Positions 1-9,214 of a stretch of DNA of 64,000 nucleotides are shown here, piece after piece. Every line of letters starts with the position of its first letter. Position 1 is the stretch's first letter. The stretch comes from JAAXGX01 sp965203565 (GTDB lineage Bacteria; Acidobacteriota; Vicinamibacteria; Vicinamibacterales; UBA8438): assembly GCA_965203565.1 (NCBI GenBank), contig OZ241896.1, positions 62,001 to 126,000 of the forward strand, given 5' to 3'. The translations under genes were made by a program, and so were the position numbers. The notes beneath the pieces were generated by a model, which ran no database searches, was not told the DNA's origin, and saw only the letters and a list, made by a program, of their open reading frames with translations.

Positions 1-2
1 CC

Positions 3-3000
3 CTCGTGCTGATGGCGAACGCGGGCCCGGACCAGGTGGTGGACGAGGGCGACGCGGTGCGCCTGGACGGGACCGGTTCGACGGCGCCGCTCGGGGCCGG
101 CCCGCTGATCTACTCGTGGAGCCAGACGGGCGGCAGCCCGAGCGTGACGCTGACGGGGGCGACGACGGCGACGCCGAGCTTCACGGCGCCGTCGGGTCTG
201 ACGGCGGACGTGACGCTGACGTTCACGCTGACGGTGACGGTGGGCGGAGAGGGGGCGGCCAGCGAAACGGACACGGTGGAGGTGACGGTCGAGTGGATTG
301 GCCCGGTTGGCGCGCCCACGGTGCTGACGGCGGACGCGGGAGAGGACCGGACGGTGGACGGCGGCGACGCGGTGCGCCTGGACGGGAGCGGCTCGACGGC
401 GCCGCCCGGCGAGGAGCTGCGCTGGTCGTGGCGCCAGACGGGGGGCGGCCCGAGCGTGACGCTGACGGGGGCGACGACGGCGACGCCGAGCTTCACGGCG
501 CCGGACGTGACGTCGAACGTGACGTTGACGTTCACGCTGACGGTGACGGCGGGCGGGGACAGCGTGACGGACACGGTGGACGTCACGGTGACGCCGCGGG
601 CGCCGGGGACGCCGGTGAACCGGCCGCCGGCGATCACGCTCTCCGGCGACCGGACGTATCGGCAAGGGGAGCGGGTCTCGCCGTTCATCGTCGCGGCGAG
701 CGACCCGGACGGCGACGCGGTGGAGGTGGAGGTGGTCGGTCTGCCGCCGGGCCTGCGGCACGGGGGCGGGCTGGTGGAAGGGACGGTGGCGGCCGACGCG
801 GCGGCGCAGGTCCACCGGGTGACGGTGACGGCTTCCGACGGCGTGGCGGCTCCGGTGCGGGCGACGTTCACGGTGACGGTGACGGCGCCGGATCGGGAGC
901 CGGACCGGCCGCCGACGGGGGAGGCGCCTCCGGACCTGCGGCCGTCGTTCGCGGGGGTTCCGCCGGTTTCGCGGCAGTACCGGGTGGGCCGTCCGGCGGC
1001 CGGTTCGGCGCTGCCGGCGGCCGCAGGGGGCGACCGGCCGCTGCGGTACGAGCTGACGCCGGCGCCGCCGGCGGGCCTGCGGTTCGACGGCGGGAGCCGG
1101 ACGTTGACGGGGACGCCGACGGCCGAGCAGCGGCCGGCGCCCTGGACGCTGACGGCGACCGACGCGGACGGCGACACGGCGACGCTGGAGGTGACGATGG
1201 CGGTGCTCGACCCGCCGGTGGTGACCGGCCTGCGGCTGGTGTCGCAGCCGGCGGCGGGGGACACGTACGGGTACGGGGAAGCGGTCGCGGCGGAGGTGGC
1301 GTTCAGCGAGCCGGTCGAGGTGGCGGGGGCGCCGACGCTGGGACTGACGGTCGGCTCGGCGGTGCGGACGATGCGTCTGACGGGCGCCGAGGGTCCGCGG
1401 CTGCGGTTCGGGTACCGGGTGTCGGAGACCGACCTGGACGAGGACGGCGTGAGCGTGTCGGCGGACGCGCTGGCGCTGGGCGGCGGCCGGATCACGGACG
1501 CGCTGGGGACGGCGGCCGAGTTGGGGCATGCGGGTCTGGCGGGCCAGGCGGGACACCGGGTGGACGGGCGGCCTCGGGCGGTGGGGACGCTGCGCACGGT
1601 GACGGTGGTGCTGGGCGGCGCGGCGGCGCGGGTCGAGCTGTCGGGCGCGTTCCGGGGAGCGGAGACGTATGCGGCGGCGGTGGCGGACGGGTCGCTGGCG
1701 GCGGTGGAGGTGGACGGTTCGTCGGCGGTGGTGACCGGGTTGGCGGAGGGGACGACGACGGTGACGGTGACGGGCCGGAACGCGGGAGGTTCGGCGGAGC
1801 AGCGGTTCGGGGTGGTGGTGACGGCGTCGGCGGCGGAGCGCGAAGTGATGGTGTCGACGCTGGCGGGGGTGGGACGGAGCCTCCTGGCCGGCGCGTCCGC
1901 GACGGTGGGACGCCGTCTGGACGGGAGCGGCGGCGGCGGGGCGCCCGAGGCGCAGGCGTCGCTGGCGGGCCGGACGCTGCCGCTGGCGGGCGGCCCGGCG
2001 TCGGCGGCGGGGCGGACGGCGTGGCTGCGTCCGGAGGCGGGGACGTGGTCGCCGGCGGCGGCGTCTGCGGCGCCGGCGCTGGACCGGCCGCGGGCGGCGG
2101 CGCGGCGGGCGGCGGTGCGGGCGGGACTGACCACGGCGCAGGGCGGGCGGCTGACGGGCGAGGAGCTGCTGTTCGGCAGCGCGTTCACCTTCTCCGGCGG
2201 CGGGACCGGCCAGGCGGCGGCCGAGGCCGGGCCGGGCGCGGGCGGCGGGCTGCGGTGGACGGCGTGGGGAGCGGGCGACCGGCAGTCGTTCCAGGGAACG
2301 GCCGGCTCGGGTGCGACCTACGACGGGCGGCCGGCGACGGCGGCGGCGGGGGTGGACGTCGAGCGGGGCCGCCTGCTGGCGGGGGTGGCGGTGGCGCGGA
2401 GCGTGGCCGATGCAAACTATGCGTTCCGCGACGCGGCGGAGGGCGTGAGCGGGCAGGGCGCGGTGGCGACGCGGCTGGTGACGGCGCAGCCGTATGCGCG
2501 GTGGGCGCTGGACGAGCGGACGTCGGTGTGGGGCGTGTTCGGCGCCGGCTGGGGCCGGGCGGAGGTGGCGCGGTCGGTGACGGCGGCGGCCGAATCGGCC
2601 GACCTGGCGGTGCTGATGGGACTCGGCGGCGTGCGGCGGGAACTCGGGCCGGCCGGCGGGCTGGAACTGGCGCTGCGGGGCGACGTGGGCGGGGCGTGGC
2701 TGGAGACCGGCGGCGGCGGCGGCGGCCTGCTGGCGGGGCGGCGGGTGGCGGTGCACCAGTCGCGGCTGGGCCTGGAGATCGGACGGACGTTCGGAACGGG
2801 GCTGACGGTGCGGCCGTTCGCGGCGGTGAGCGGACGGTACGACGGCGGGGCGGGGGCGACGGGGACGGGGCTGGAGGTGGCGGGCGGATTGCGGGCGTCG
2901 GACGGGGCGGGACGCGTCGAGGTGGAGGCGTCGGGGCGGGTGCTGGCGCTGCACACGGAGTCGGGATACCGGGAGCGGGGAGTGAGCGTGCGGGCGCGGC

Positions 3001-3440
3001 TGACGCCGGGAGGCGACCCCGGACGGGGGCTGTCGGTCGAGGTGACGCCGCGGTGGGGGGCGCCGCAGATCGGCGCGGAGACGCTGTGGCGGGACCAGGC
3101 GCTCGGCGCGGCGGCGGGCGGCGGCCGGCCGGAGACCGGCGCGCTCGATGCGCGGGTGGGATACGGACTCGGACTGCTGGCGCCGTTCGCGGAGATGGGA
3201 TGGGCGGAGGACGCGCAGCGGCAGCGGCTCGGCCTGCGGGTGGGGCAGTTCGGCGACGCCGTCGACGTCGAGGTGACCGGCGAACGGTACGCCTTGCTCG
3301 GACGCCCGACCGACCACCGCTTCTCGCTCATCGGCCGCATCGGGTTCGGAGCGCCTCGGACGGCGCTCCCCCCCGCGCCCTGGATGAATCCGCCGTCCTT
3401 GCACTACGCGCAGGCGGACGACGCCGCCGAGACGCCGTAG
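3..3440 (+). CDS. Ig/PKD-repeat surface protein with C-terminal beta-barrel (5' end cut)
   Basis: The frame is open to the window edge, so the true start and signal peptide are missing. The visible part has about 1145 residues. Two PKD-like repeats come first (about residues 5-97 and 107-198, each starting xADAGxDxxVDxGDAVRLDG). A cadherin/putative-Ig domain (about 205-295), another putative Ig domain (about 320-400), a YGxGE...FSEPV Ig-like domain (about 402-515) and an Ig-like group-2 domain (about 520-612) follow. The last 400 residues are Gly-rich amphipathic strands resembling an autotransporter-type outer-membrane barrel, ending near FSLIGRIGF with a Pro-rich tail. By family knowledge such proteins expose Ig repeats outside the cell for adhesion or carbohydrate binding; the ligand is unknown. 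The coding strand is strongly G-rich, which also opens long spurious frames. Confidence 0.8.
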   Translation, partial: LVLMANAGPDQVVDEGDAVRLDGTGSTAPLGAGPLIYSWSQTGGSPSVTLTGATTATPSFTAPSGLTADVTLTFTLTVTVGGEGAASETDTVEVTVEWIGPVGAPTVLTADAGEDRTVDGGDAVRLDGSGSTAPPGEELRWSWRQTGGGPSVTLTGATTATPSFTAPDVTSNVTLTFTLTVTAGGDSVTDTVDVTVTPRAPGTPVNRPPAITLSGDRTYRQGERVSPFIVAASDPDGDAVEVEVVGLPPGLRHGGGLVEGTVAADAAAQVHRVTVTASDGVAAPVRATFTVTVTAPDREPDRPPTGEAPPDLRPSFAGVPPVSRQYRVGRPAAGSALPAAAGGDRPLRYELTPAPPAGLRFDGGSRTLTGTPTAEQRPAPWTLTATDADGDTATLEVTMAVLDPPVVTGLRLVSQPAAGDTYGYGEAVAAEVAFSEPVEVAGAPTLGLTVGSAVRTMRLTGAEGPRLRFGYRVSETDLDEDGVSVSADALALGGGRITDALGTAAELGHAGLAGQAGHRVDGRPRAVGTLRTVTVVLGGAAARVELSGAFRGAETYAAAVADGSLAAVEVDGSSAVVTGLAEGTTTVTVTGRNAGGSAEQRFGVVVTASAAEREVMVSTLAGVGRSLLAGASATVGRRLDGSGGGGAPEAQASLAGRTLPLAGGPASAAGRTAWLRPEAGTWSPAAASAAPALDRPRAAARRAAVRAGLTTAQGGRLTGEELLFGSAFTFSGGGTGQAAAEAGPGAGGGLRWTAWGAGDRQSFQGTAGSGATYDGRPATAAAGVDVERGRLLAGVAVARSVADANYAFRDAAEGVSGQGAVATRLVTAQPYARWALDERTSVWGVFGAGWGRAEVARSVTAAAESADLAVLMGLGGVRRELGPAGGLELALRGDVGGAWLETGGGGGGLLAGRRVAVHQSRLGLEIGRTFGTGLTVRPFAAVSGRYDGGAGATGTGLEVAGGLRASDGAGRVEVEASGRVLALHTESGYRERGVSVRARLTPGGDPGRGLSVEVTPRWGAPQIGAETLWRDQALGAAAGGGRPETGALDARVGYGLGLLAPFAEMGWAEDAQRQRLGLRVGQFGDAVDVEVTGERYALLGRPTDHRFSLIGRIGFGAPRTALPPAPWMNPPSLHYAQADDAAETP
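137..503 (+). repeat. 55-bp identical direct repeat in the two PKD-like units
   Basis: Bases 137-191 and 449-503 are identical over 55 bp and encode the same stretch, PSVTLTGATTATPSFTAP, in successive PKD-like units. Identity at every third codon position points to recent duplication or gene conversion rather than protein-level selection alone. Confidence 0.85.
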
Positions 3441-3500
3441 CGCGTCATGAGCCAGCCGTTTTCACCGCCTCCTTACCCGCGCCACTGTAAGGGGGACGCC

Positions 3501-4142
3501 ATGGACTTCGACGTCGAAGGTCACCTCGCCGCCATGGAGCGGTCCGTTTCGACCCTGGAACGCAATGGACGGCCCGCGTACGCGGTCTCTCTCGCCCGCG
3601 GCCATGCGACGACGCTGGACAACCTCTGGGGCGCGGCGACCGACCGCGCGCGCATCCCGCGCTGGTTCCTGCCGATCAGCGGCGATCTCGAGCCGGGCGG
3701 CCGCTTCCAGTTGGAGGGCAACGCGGGGGGCGTGATCACGGCGTGCGAACGGCTGTCGCACTTCGCGCTCACCTGGGAGTTCGGCGGCGACACGAGCTGG
3801 GTGGAGGTGCGGTTCTCGGAAGACCCGGCCGGGGGCGCGCGGGTCGCGCTGACCCACGTTGCGCACCGTTCGATGCACTGGGACGAGTACGGGCCGGGCG
3901 CGCTCGGCGTCGGCTGGGAGCAGGCGCTGCTCGGACTCGCAATGCACGTCGATCGGCCGGACGGGCCGAAGCCGGACGAAGCGGCCTTCGCGGCCTCCCG
4001 GAACGGCCGGGCGTTCATCGCCGGCAGCGGCGCAGGGTGGGAGCGGGCGGCGGTGGCGGCCGGAACCGACCCCGCCGCCGCGCGCGCCGCGGCGCGGCGC
4101 ACGGTCGCGTTCTACACCGGCGAGCCGGTCGGCGCCGAATGA
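3501..4142 (+). CDS. SRPBCC / AHSA1-like domain protein
   Basis: This 213-residue protein has the START-like fold pattern of the AHSA1 family (activator of Hsp90 ATPase homologue 1-like). The stretch LWGAATDRARIPRWFLP is followed by GDLEPGGRFQLEGNAGGVI and later by LTWEFGGDTSWVEVRF. These proteins form a hydrophobic ligand pocket; the ligand here cannot be read from sequence. The ATG at 3501 is chosen because an AAGGGGGA ribosome site lies 4-5 bases upstream; a longer frame from 3447 has no such site. There is no signal peptide, so it should be cytoplasmic. It stands alone between the surface protein and the convergent esterase. Confidence 0.8.
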   Translation: MDFDVEGHLAAMERSVSTLERNGRPAYAVSLARGHATTLDNLWGAATDRARIPRWFLPISGDLEPGGRFQLEGNAGGVITACERLSHFALTWEFGGDTSWVEVRFSEDPAGGARVALTHVAHRSMHWDEYGPGALGVGWEQALLGLAMHVDRPDGPKPDEAAFAASRNGRAFIAGSGAGWERAAVAAGTDPAAARAAARRTVAFYTGEPVGAE

Positions 4143-4284
4143 CCCGTTGCGCGTCATGAAACACCGAATCGCGGCGGCGGATCTGCGCGCAGCTCCGGAG
4201 GTCGGACTTCAGGTCCAGCAGGCGATCGGGCATCGGCCGGCGCCGGTGATGCTCCCGCGTGCGGCCGTCTCGGTTCCCTCGGGA

Positions 4285-5958
4285 CTACGACTCCGGCCAG
4301 TCGAAGATGCGGTCGAACAGGTCGAGCTTCGCCTTGCGGACCCCCTCGACCACCCGGACCTCGGCGCCGAACTCTATCGACCGGTCGGTGGCGCGCTCGT
4401 AGCGCGGCCATGCGGGCAACCCTTCGCCGTTCGGGTCGCCGGTCCGCGCGAAGTTGGTCCAGTACCGGGTGATGACGCGCGCCAGCTCGTGGTCCCAGTC
4501 GGTCCAGTCGAGCCCGACGAGGCCGGTGTTCCCGAAGACGTACGCCAGCTCGCCCGAGTGGTAGGCGCCGTAGGACCGCCGGCCGCCCTCCACCCGGAGG
4601 TCCGGCTGGTCGTGGACGTAGAGCCGGAAAACCGGCGGCGCGTGGCTGAAGAAATACAGGTAGGCGTCGTTGCCCGCCGCTTCGACGGCGCGCGCCCAGG
4701 CGCGCATCTCCCAGACGAACCGGCGGTCGGTCCGGATCTGCCGGGCGGCGGTCGTCGGCGAGTCGTCGAGCTCGCCGGCGTACGCCGCCAGCAGCGCGTC
4801 GGCCGCCGAGCCGTACTCGCTCCGCACCGACGCCTCCAGCTCGTCCCGCGTCGGCGCGCCGCCTGCGAGGTCGGCGTTGATCTCGTCCGCCGTCGCGCCG
4901 ACCACGACCGGGACGTCGTTGTGCTCCCCGGCGGCGAAGATGGCGCGCGGCGGCCTGGGAACCACCCACCCGTCGATGACGGCGCCCGACCCGAGCGTCT
5001 CGTCCAGCACCGTTTCGGGCGCCAGCGCCCGCAGCGCCGCCGCGGCCTCCGGGCCTTCGCCCTCCACGCCCAGCGCGGACGCCGCGGCCAGGCCGGCGGC
5101 GTGCGCCGACCGCTCCGCGTCCGGCTCGTCCGGCGCGTCGGCCAGGTGCGGGCGCTCGCCCTCGAAGCAGCCGCCCGACTGGCCGATCGCCTTGTGGAAC
5201 AGCCCCTTGGCCAGCGGCGACGCCATGAGGTAGCAGACGGTCCACGACCCGGCCGACTGCCCGAAGATCGTCACGTTCCCCGGGTCGCCGCCGAACGCCG
5301 CGGCGTTGTCGCGCACCCATTCGAGCGCGGCGATCTGATCGAGCAGGCCGTAGTTGCCGGACGACGCCCGCGGCGACTCGGCCGTCAGCGCGGGGTGGGC
5401 CAGGAAGCCGAACGGCCCGAGCCGGTAGTTGAGCGTCACGAGCACGACGCCGCGCCGCGCCAGCGCCGCGCCGTCGAAGATGCGCGGGCTGCCGACGCCG
5501 GCGTTGTGGCCGCCGCCGTGGTACCAGACCATCACCGGCAGGGCCGCCCCGGCGTCGGCGGCGGGCGTCCAGACGTTGAGGTGCAGGCAGTCCTCGCTCC
5601 GGTCCAGGCCGCCCCGCGCGTAGAGCGACGACATGTCGTTCGGGCGCTGCCAGCAGGCGGGGGCGAACGCCTGCGCCGGGCGGACGCCGTCCCACGGCTC
5701 GACCGGCGCCGGGGGACGCCAGCGGGCGTCGCCGACCGGCGGTTGCGCGTACGGGACGCCGCGGAAGACGAGCAGGCTGCGCGCGTCATCGGCGTACTCC
5801 CCTTCGAGCGCGCCGGCCGACGTCTCCACCGTCGTTCCGAGCGGAACGGCGCTGCCGGCGCTGCCGGCCGAGCCGGCCGCCGCGTCGCCGCCGCCGGACG
5901 GCCCGCAGGCGGCGAGCGCCAGAAGCGGGGCGAGCGCCAGAAGCTTTGACCATTGCAT
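4285..5958 (-). CDS. carboxylesterase type B lipoprotein (para-nitrobenzyl esterase-like)
   Basis: This 557-residue alpha/beta hydrolase of the carboxylesterase/lipase family should hydrolyse carboxylic esters. It has a lipoprotein signal with lipobox LAAC (Cys18), so it is probably membrane-anchored outside the cytoplasm. The family signature SEDCLHLNVW is present. The likely catalytic triad is Ser235 in FGQSAGS, Glu359 in TADE and His467 in YHSGELAYVF, spaced as in acetylcholinesterase-type enzymes. The oxyanion-hole stretch reads WYHGGG. The ATG at 5958 follows a GGAGGG ribosome site with a 6-base gap; an upstream in-frame ATG at 5988 lacks one and would spoil the signal peptide. It is divergent from the DUF3179 gene. 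Confidence 0.92.
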   Translation of the reverse strand: MQWSKLLALAPLLALAACGPSGGGDAAAGSAGSAGSAVPLGTTVETSAGALEGEYADDARSLLVFRGVPYAQPPVGDARWRPPAPVEPWDGVRPAQAFAPACWQRPNDMSSLYARGGLDRSEDCLHLNVWTPAADAGAALPVMVWYHGGGHNAGVGSPRIFDGAALARRGVVLVTLNYRLGPFGFLAHPALTAESPRASSGNYGLLDQIAALEWVRDNAAAFGGDPGNVTIFGQSAGSWTVCYLMASPLAKGLFHKAIGQSGGCFEGERPHLADAPDEPDAERSAHAAGLAAASALGVEGEGPEAAAALRALAPETVLDETLGSGAVIDGWVVPRPPRAIFAAGEHNDVPVVVGATADEINADLAGGAPTRDELEASVRSEYGSAADALLAAYAGELDDSPTTAARQIRTDRRFVWEMRAWARAVEAAGNDAYLYFFSHAPPVFRLYVHDQPDLRVEGGRRSYGAYHSGELAYVFGNTGLVGLDWTDWDHELARVITRYWTNFARTGDPNGEGLPAWPRYERATDRSIEFGAEVRVVEGVRKAKLDLFDRIFDWPES

Positions 5959-6040
5959 TGCAGTCCCTCCAGTCGTCGGCGCCATCATAACCGCGTTGCA
6001 CTACAATCGGCGTCGCACCGCACGGGAAAGGAGCGGACGG

Positions 6041-7507
6041 ATGGCTGCGGCGGCCCGGCTCCGGCGCGCGAAGCCTGCGGCCCTGGCCGGCGCAGGGGTC
6101 GCGGGGTTCGCACTGCTCGGCCTCCTGTCGTACGCCTGGGTCCGGGCCGCCCCCGGCGGCGGCGCGGCGCAGCAGGACGCTCAGCCCGGCGACGTCCATC
6201 CCGACATCGAGCTGTTCATCACCGCGGCGACGGCCGGCGACGAGCGGGCCGAACGCGCCCTCGACGAGATCCGCGCGCGGTGGCGCCCCGGCTACGCCGG
6301 GATGATCTGGGACATGGCGCGGCTCCTCCGCCCGCCCAGCCCGCGGCTGATCGGGTTCGTCACGCTCGTCCGCTTCCTCGAGCAGCAGACCGGCCAGCGG
6401 TTCGGCCGGAACCTCGCCCGGTGGAGCCAGTGGGCGTGGGACCAGCCGTACGACCCGCACCCGGACTACGGCTACCTCAAGGGACAGTGGTACGGCCGGA
6501 TCGACCCCCGGTTCGCCCACTTCTTCCCGCGCGGCGTCCGCTCGTCGATACGCCTGGACGAGATCGAGTGGGGCGGCGTGGCGGTCAACGGCATCCCGCC
6601 GCTCGAGTACCCCGAGAAGCTGCCGGCGGCGGAGGCCGGCTACCTGGAGGACGGCCACGTCGTCTTCGGCGTCGCGCTGAACGGCGAGGCGCGGGCCTAT
6701 CCGAAGCGGATACTGGCGTGGCACGAGATGGCGCTCGACCGGGTCGGCGGCGTCGAGCTGACCGTCGTCTACTGCACGCTGTGCGGCACGGTGATCCCGT
6801 TCGAGAGCGTGGCGGAGGGGAGTCGTCGCACGTTCGGCACCAGCGGTCTGCTGTACCGCTCGAACAAGCTGATGTTCGACCACGAGACGCGCAGCCTGTG
6901 GAACACGTTCGAAGGCGAGCCGGTGGTCGGCCCGCTGGTCGGGAGCGGCCTGCGGCTCACCGCCCGCGCCGTGGTGACGACCACCTGGGGCGAGTGGAGG
7001 GCGCGGCACCCGGCCACCACGGTCCTGTCGCTCGACACCGGCCACCGCCGCAACTACGACGAAGGGGCGGCGTACCGCGCGTACTTCGCCACCGACGACC
7101 TGATGTTCCAGGTCTCGACGACCGACCCCGAACGGCACCTGAAGAACAAGGCGGAGGTGCTGGTGATGCGGTTCGACGACCCCGACTCCGGCGCGCGCCG
7201 GCCGCTGGCGATAGCCGCCGACCTGCTCGCCGCCCGCCGGGTCTTCCGGCATCGGTTCGCCGGCCGCGACCTGGTGGTGGTGACGAGCGCGCGGGGCGCC
7301 AACCGGGTGTACGACGCAGGCGGCGTCCGGTTCGCGCGCCACGTCGGCGGCGCGGTGGTCGACGAGGACGGCCGGCGGTGGCGCGTCACCGAAGCGGCGC
7401 TGGAGCTGGCGTCCGACCGGTCGGTGCGCCGTCCCAGGCTGCCGGCTCAGCGCGCGTTCTGGTTCGGCTGGTACGCCCAGTTCCCCGACACCGCGCTGAT
7501 CCGATAA
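6041..7507 (+). CDS. DUF3179 domain protein, membrane-anchored or secreted
   Basis: This 488-residue protein has an N-terminal hydrophobic segment (about residues 13-35) that is a signal anchor or signal peptide. The rest matches the DUF3179 family, whose function is unknown: VYCTLCGTVIPFES (Cys245 and Cys248), FGTSGLLYRSNKLMFD, and TRSLWNTFEGE. The CxxC pair and nearby Asp/His residues could bind a metal or form a disulfide, but this is only inference. The ATG at 6041 has a GGAAAGGAG ribosome site at 6024-6032; upstream extension of the frame runs across the esterase gene and is rejected. It is followed by a promoter for the next operon. Confidence 0.85.
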   Translation: MAAAARLRRAKPAALAGAGVAGFALLGLLSYAWVRAAPGGGAAQQDAQPGDVHPDIELFITAATAGDERAERALDEIRARWRPGYAGMIWDMARLLRPPSPRLIGFVTLVRFLEQQTGQRFGRNLARWSQWAWDQPYDPHPDYGYLKGQWYGRIDPRFAHFFPRGVRSSIRLDEIEWGGVAVNGIPPLEYPEKLPAAEAGYLEDGHVVFGVALNGEARAYPKRILAWHEMALDRVGGVELTVVYCTLCGTVIPFESVAEGSRRTFGTSGLLYRSNKLMFDHETRSLWNTFEGEPVVGPLVGSGLRLTARAVVTTTWGEWRARHPATTVLSLDTGHRRNYDEGAAYRAYFATDDLMFQVSTTDPERHLKNKAEVLVMRFDDPDSGARRPLAIAADLLAARRVFRHRFAGRDLVVVTSARGANRVYDAGGVRFARHVGGAVVDEDGRRWRVTEAALELASDRSVRRPRLPAQRAFWFGWYAQFPDTALIR

Positions 7508-7520
7508 TCCTGATATTCCT

Positions 7521-7548
7521 TTGTCCCCGGCGGCCGAAGTACTATAAT
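7521..7548 (+). promoter_or_regulatory. sigma-70-like promoter for the tandem secreted-protein operon
   Basis: TTGTCC (7521-7526), a 16-base spacer and a perfect TATAAT (7543-7548) lie 50 bases before the ATG at 7600. The interval is visibly less GC-rich than its surroundings. Confidence 0.65.
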
Positions 7549-7599
7549 TCGGATGATCCTGTCGAATCTTTCCGGAAGGGTTGGCGAAGGAGTACGCGG

Positions 7600-8670
7600 A
7601 TGACTCATCGACGTCTCGGCCTTCTGCTGGGCGCCGCCGCGGCGGCGCTGCTGCTCCCCGCGGCCGGCCGCGCGCAGCCCGCCGCGGCGGAGGGCTGGAC
7701 CGCGCCCCGGACCGCGGACGGCCGGCCCGACCTGCAGGGCCGGTGGACGATGGCGACGTACACGCCGCTCCAGCGGCCGGACCGTTTCGCGGGCCGCGAG
7801 ATGCTGACCGAGGAGGAGGCGGCCGAGCTCAGGAAACTGCTCACCGCCGACGGCGTCGACCCGCTGACGCGGAACGTGCTGGGCGACGATCCGGAGCGGC
7901 TGCGCGAGCGGGTCATCCAGACGAAGGAGAACATCCATTACGACAACGCGATCTGGCTGACCGAGGAGCGGCCGAAGAGTCTGTCGAGCCTGCGGACGTC
8001 GCTGATCGTGGACCCGCCGGACGGGCGCATCCCGCCGATGACGGCGGAAGGAAAGGCGCGCCGGGCCGAGCGCGAGAGGCTCAGCCGTCACCTGATGACC
8101 AACCTTCCCGAGCCGGTCTACGACGGCTACCACACCCGTACGCTCGCCGAGCGGTGCATCGTCTGGCGCCACGAAGGACCGCCGATGGCGCCGCCCGCCT
8201 ACAACGACATCCTCCAGATCTTCCAGACGCCCGACTACGTGGTGATCTTCCAGGAGATGAGCAACAACAACCCGCGCATCGTCCCGATGGACGGCCGGCC
8301 GCGCCTGCCCGCGCGGGTCCGCCTCTGGCCGGGCGACTCGCGCGGCCGGTGGGAGGGCGACACGCTGGTGGTCGAGACCACGAACTTCAACGGCAAGACC
8401 CACTACCAGGGAGCGAGCGAGGACCTGCGCGTGGTGGAGCGGTTCGTCCGGGTCGCCGCCGACCGTATCCATTACGAGTGGACGGTCGAGGACCCCCGCA
8501 CGTGGGAGCGGCCGTGGACCGCGGAGATACCGATGGTCGCCACCGACGAGCTGATGTACGAGTACGCGTGCCACGAAGGGAACCACGACCTGCCGAACAT
8601 CCTCTCCATCGCCCGCAACCTCGAGCGGCAGGCTGCGGAGAAGGCGGCGGCGGCCGGCGGCTCCCGGTGA
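7600..8670 (+). CDS. secreted DPDLQG-family protein, paralogue 1 of 4
   Basis: This 356-residue protein has a signal peptide (cut near AAGRAQ). I do not know an assigned function for the family. It shares a whole-length framework with the genes at 9215, 10243 and 11316: RPDLQGRWT near the mature N terminus, SLIVDPPDGRIP, ERCI, IFQTPDYVVIFQEM, RIVPMDGRP, GDSRGRWEGDTLVVET, and YACHEGN near the end. Two conserved cysteines (ERC and YAC) could form a disulfide in the periplasm. Conserved Asp, Arg, His and Glu residues suggest an enzyme or binding protein, but this is inference. A GAAGGAG site precedes the ATG at 7600. It is the first gene of a co-directional run reaching the DUF2891 gene. Confidence 0.85.
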   Translation: MTHRRLGLLLGAAAAALLLPAAGRAQPAAAEGWTAPRTADGRPDLQGRWTMATYTPLQRPDRFAGREMLTEEEAAELRKLLTADGVDPLTRNVLGDDPERLRERVIQTKENIHYDNAIWLTEERPKSLSSLRTSLIVDPPDGRIPPMTAEGKARRAERERLSRHLMTNLPEPVYDGYHTRTLAERCIVWRHEGPPMAPPAYNDILQIFQTPDYVVIFQEMSNNNPRIVPMDGRPRLPARVRLWPGDSRGRWEGDTLVVETTNFNGKTHYQGASEDLRVVERFVRVAADRIHYEWTVEDPRTWERPWTAEIPMVATDELMYEYACHEGNHDLPNILSIARNLERQAAEKAAAAGGSR

Positions 8671-8735
8671 CGCGGACCCGGCCGGACCCACCGGGCAGGG
8701 AGAGCAGGAAGCAGCAGGAAGAAGGAGCCGGAGAG

Positions 8736-9203
8736 ATGGCGCACTCACGCCGGGACGTCGCGCGGAGGACGTTTCTCGCCGCGGCCGGCGCCGGCGCCGC
8801 CGCGGCGGCGTTGCCGCGGCCGGCCGCAGCGGCGGCCCCCACCGCCGCCGAGCAGGCGAACCTCGACGCGGTGAACGCCTTCTGCGCCGACTGGAAGGTC
8901 CCGTTCGACTGGGATCGGCTCGCCTCGGCGCTCGCCGCGGACTGCAAGTACCGCCCGACGCAGGAGGCGCCGCTGATCGAGGGGCGCGACGCGAGCATCG
9001 CCATGCTGCGCGATTTCGCCGGCGCCGCCACCGCATGCGCGTTCGAGGTGATCGATTCGTGGGCGCGCGGGCCGGTGGTGGTCAACGACCGGCTCGACCG
9101 GTTCGTCCTGCCGGACCGCACCCTGGAGATCCCGGTCGTCGGGATCTTCTTCCTCGTCGACGGCAAGATCGTCGAATGGACCGACTACACGTTCGAGATT
9201 TGA
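8736..9203 (+). CDS. limonene-1,2-epoxide hydrolase-like secreted protein
   Basis: This 155-residue protein starts with a twin-arginine-type signal (RRDVARRTFLAAAG, then an Ala-rich stretch), suggesting folded export through Tat. The mature part matches the limonene-1,2-epoxide hydrolase / SnoaL-like cone fold. NDRLDRF, IPVVGIFFLVDGKIVEWTDY correspond to the Asp-Arg-Asp catalytic region of that family. The known family reaction is one-step epoxide opening; the substrate here is unknown, and NTF2-like relatives can be non-catalytic. A GAAGGAG site at 8721-8727 precedes the ATG. It lies between paralogues 1 and 2 of the DPDLQG family, only 11 bases before the next gene, so it is probably co-transcribed with them. 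Confidence 0.8.
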   Translation: MAHSRRDVARRTFLAAAGAGAAAAALPRPAAAAAPTAAEQANLDAVNAFCADWKVPFDWDRLASALAADCKYRPTQEAPLIEGRDASIAMLRDFAGAATACAFEVIDSWARGPVVVNDRLDRFVLPDRTLEIPVVGIFFLVDGKIVEWTDYTFEI

Positions 9204-9214
9204 GGAGACTGGCG

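Noticed and set aside
110..2188. A 692-codon open frame on the minus strand opposite the surface protein
   Set aside because: It is a Ser/Pro/Thr/Arg-rich shadow caused by extreme GC content; it has no domain, start site or plausible protein character.
116..3490. A long Gly/Arg/Asp-rich plus-strand frame overlapping the surface protein
   Set aside because: Low-complexity shadow frame; the overlapping frame holds the recognisable Ig and barrel domains.
3859..5949. 696-codon plus-strand frame opposite the esterase
   Set aside because: Arg-rich shadow; the esterase on the other strand has a full catalytic triad and lipoprotein signal.
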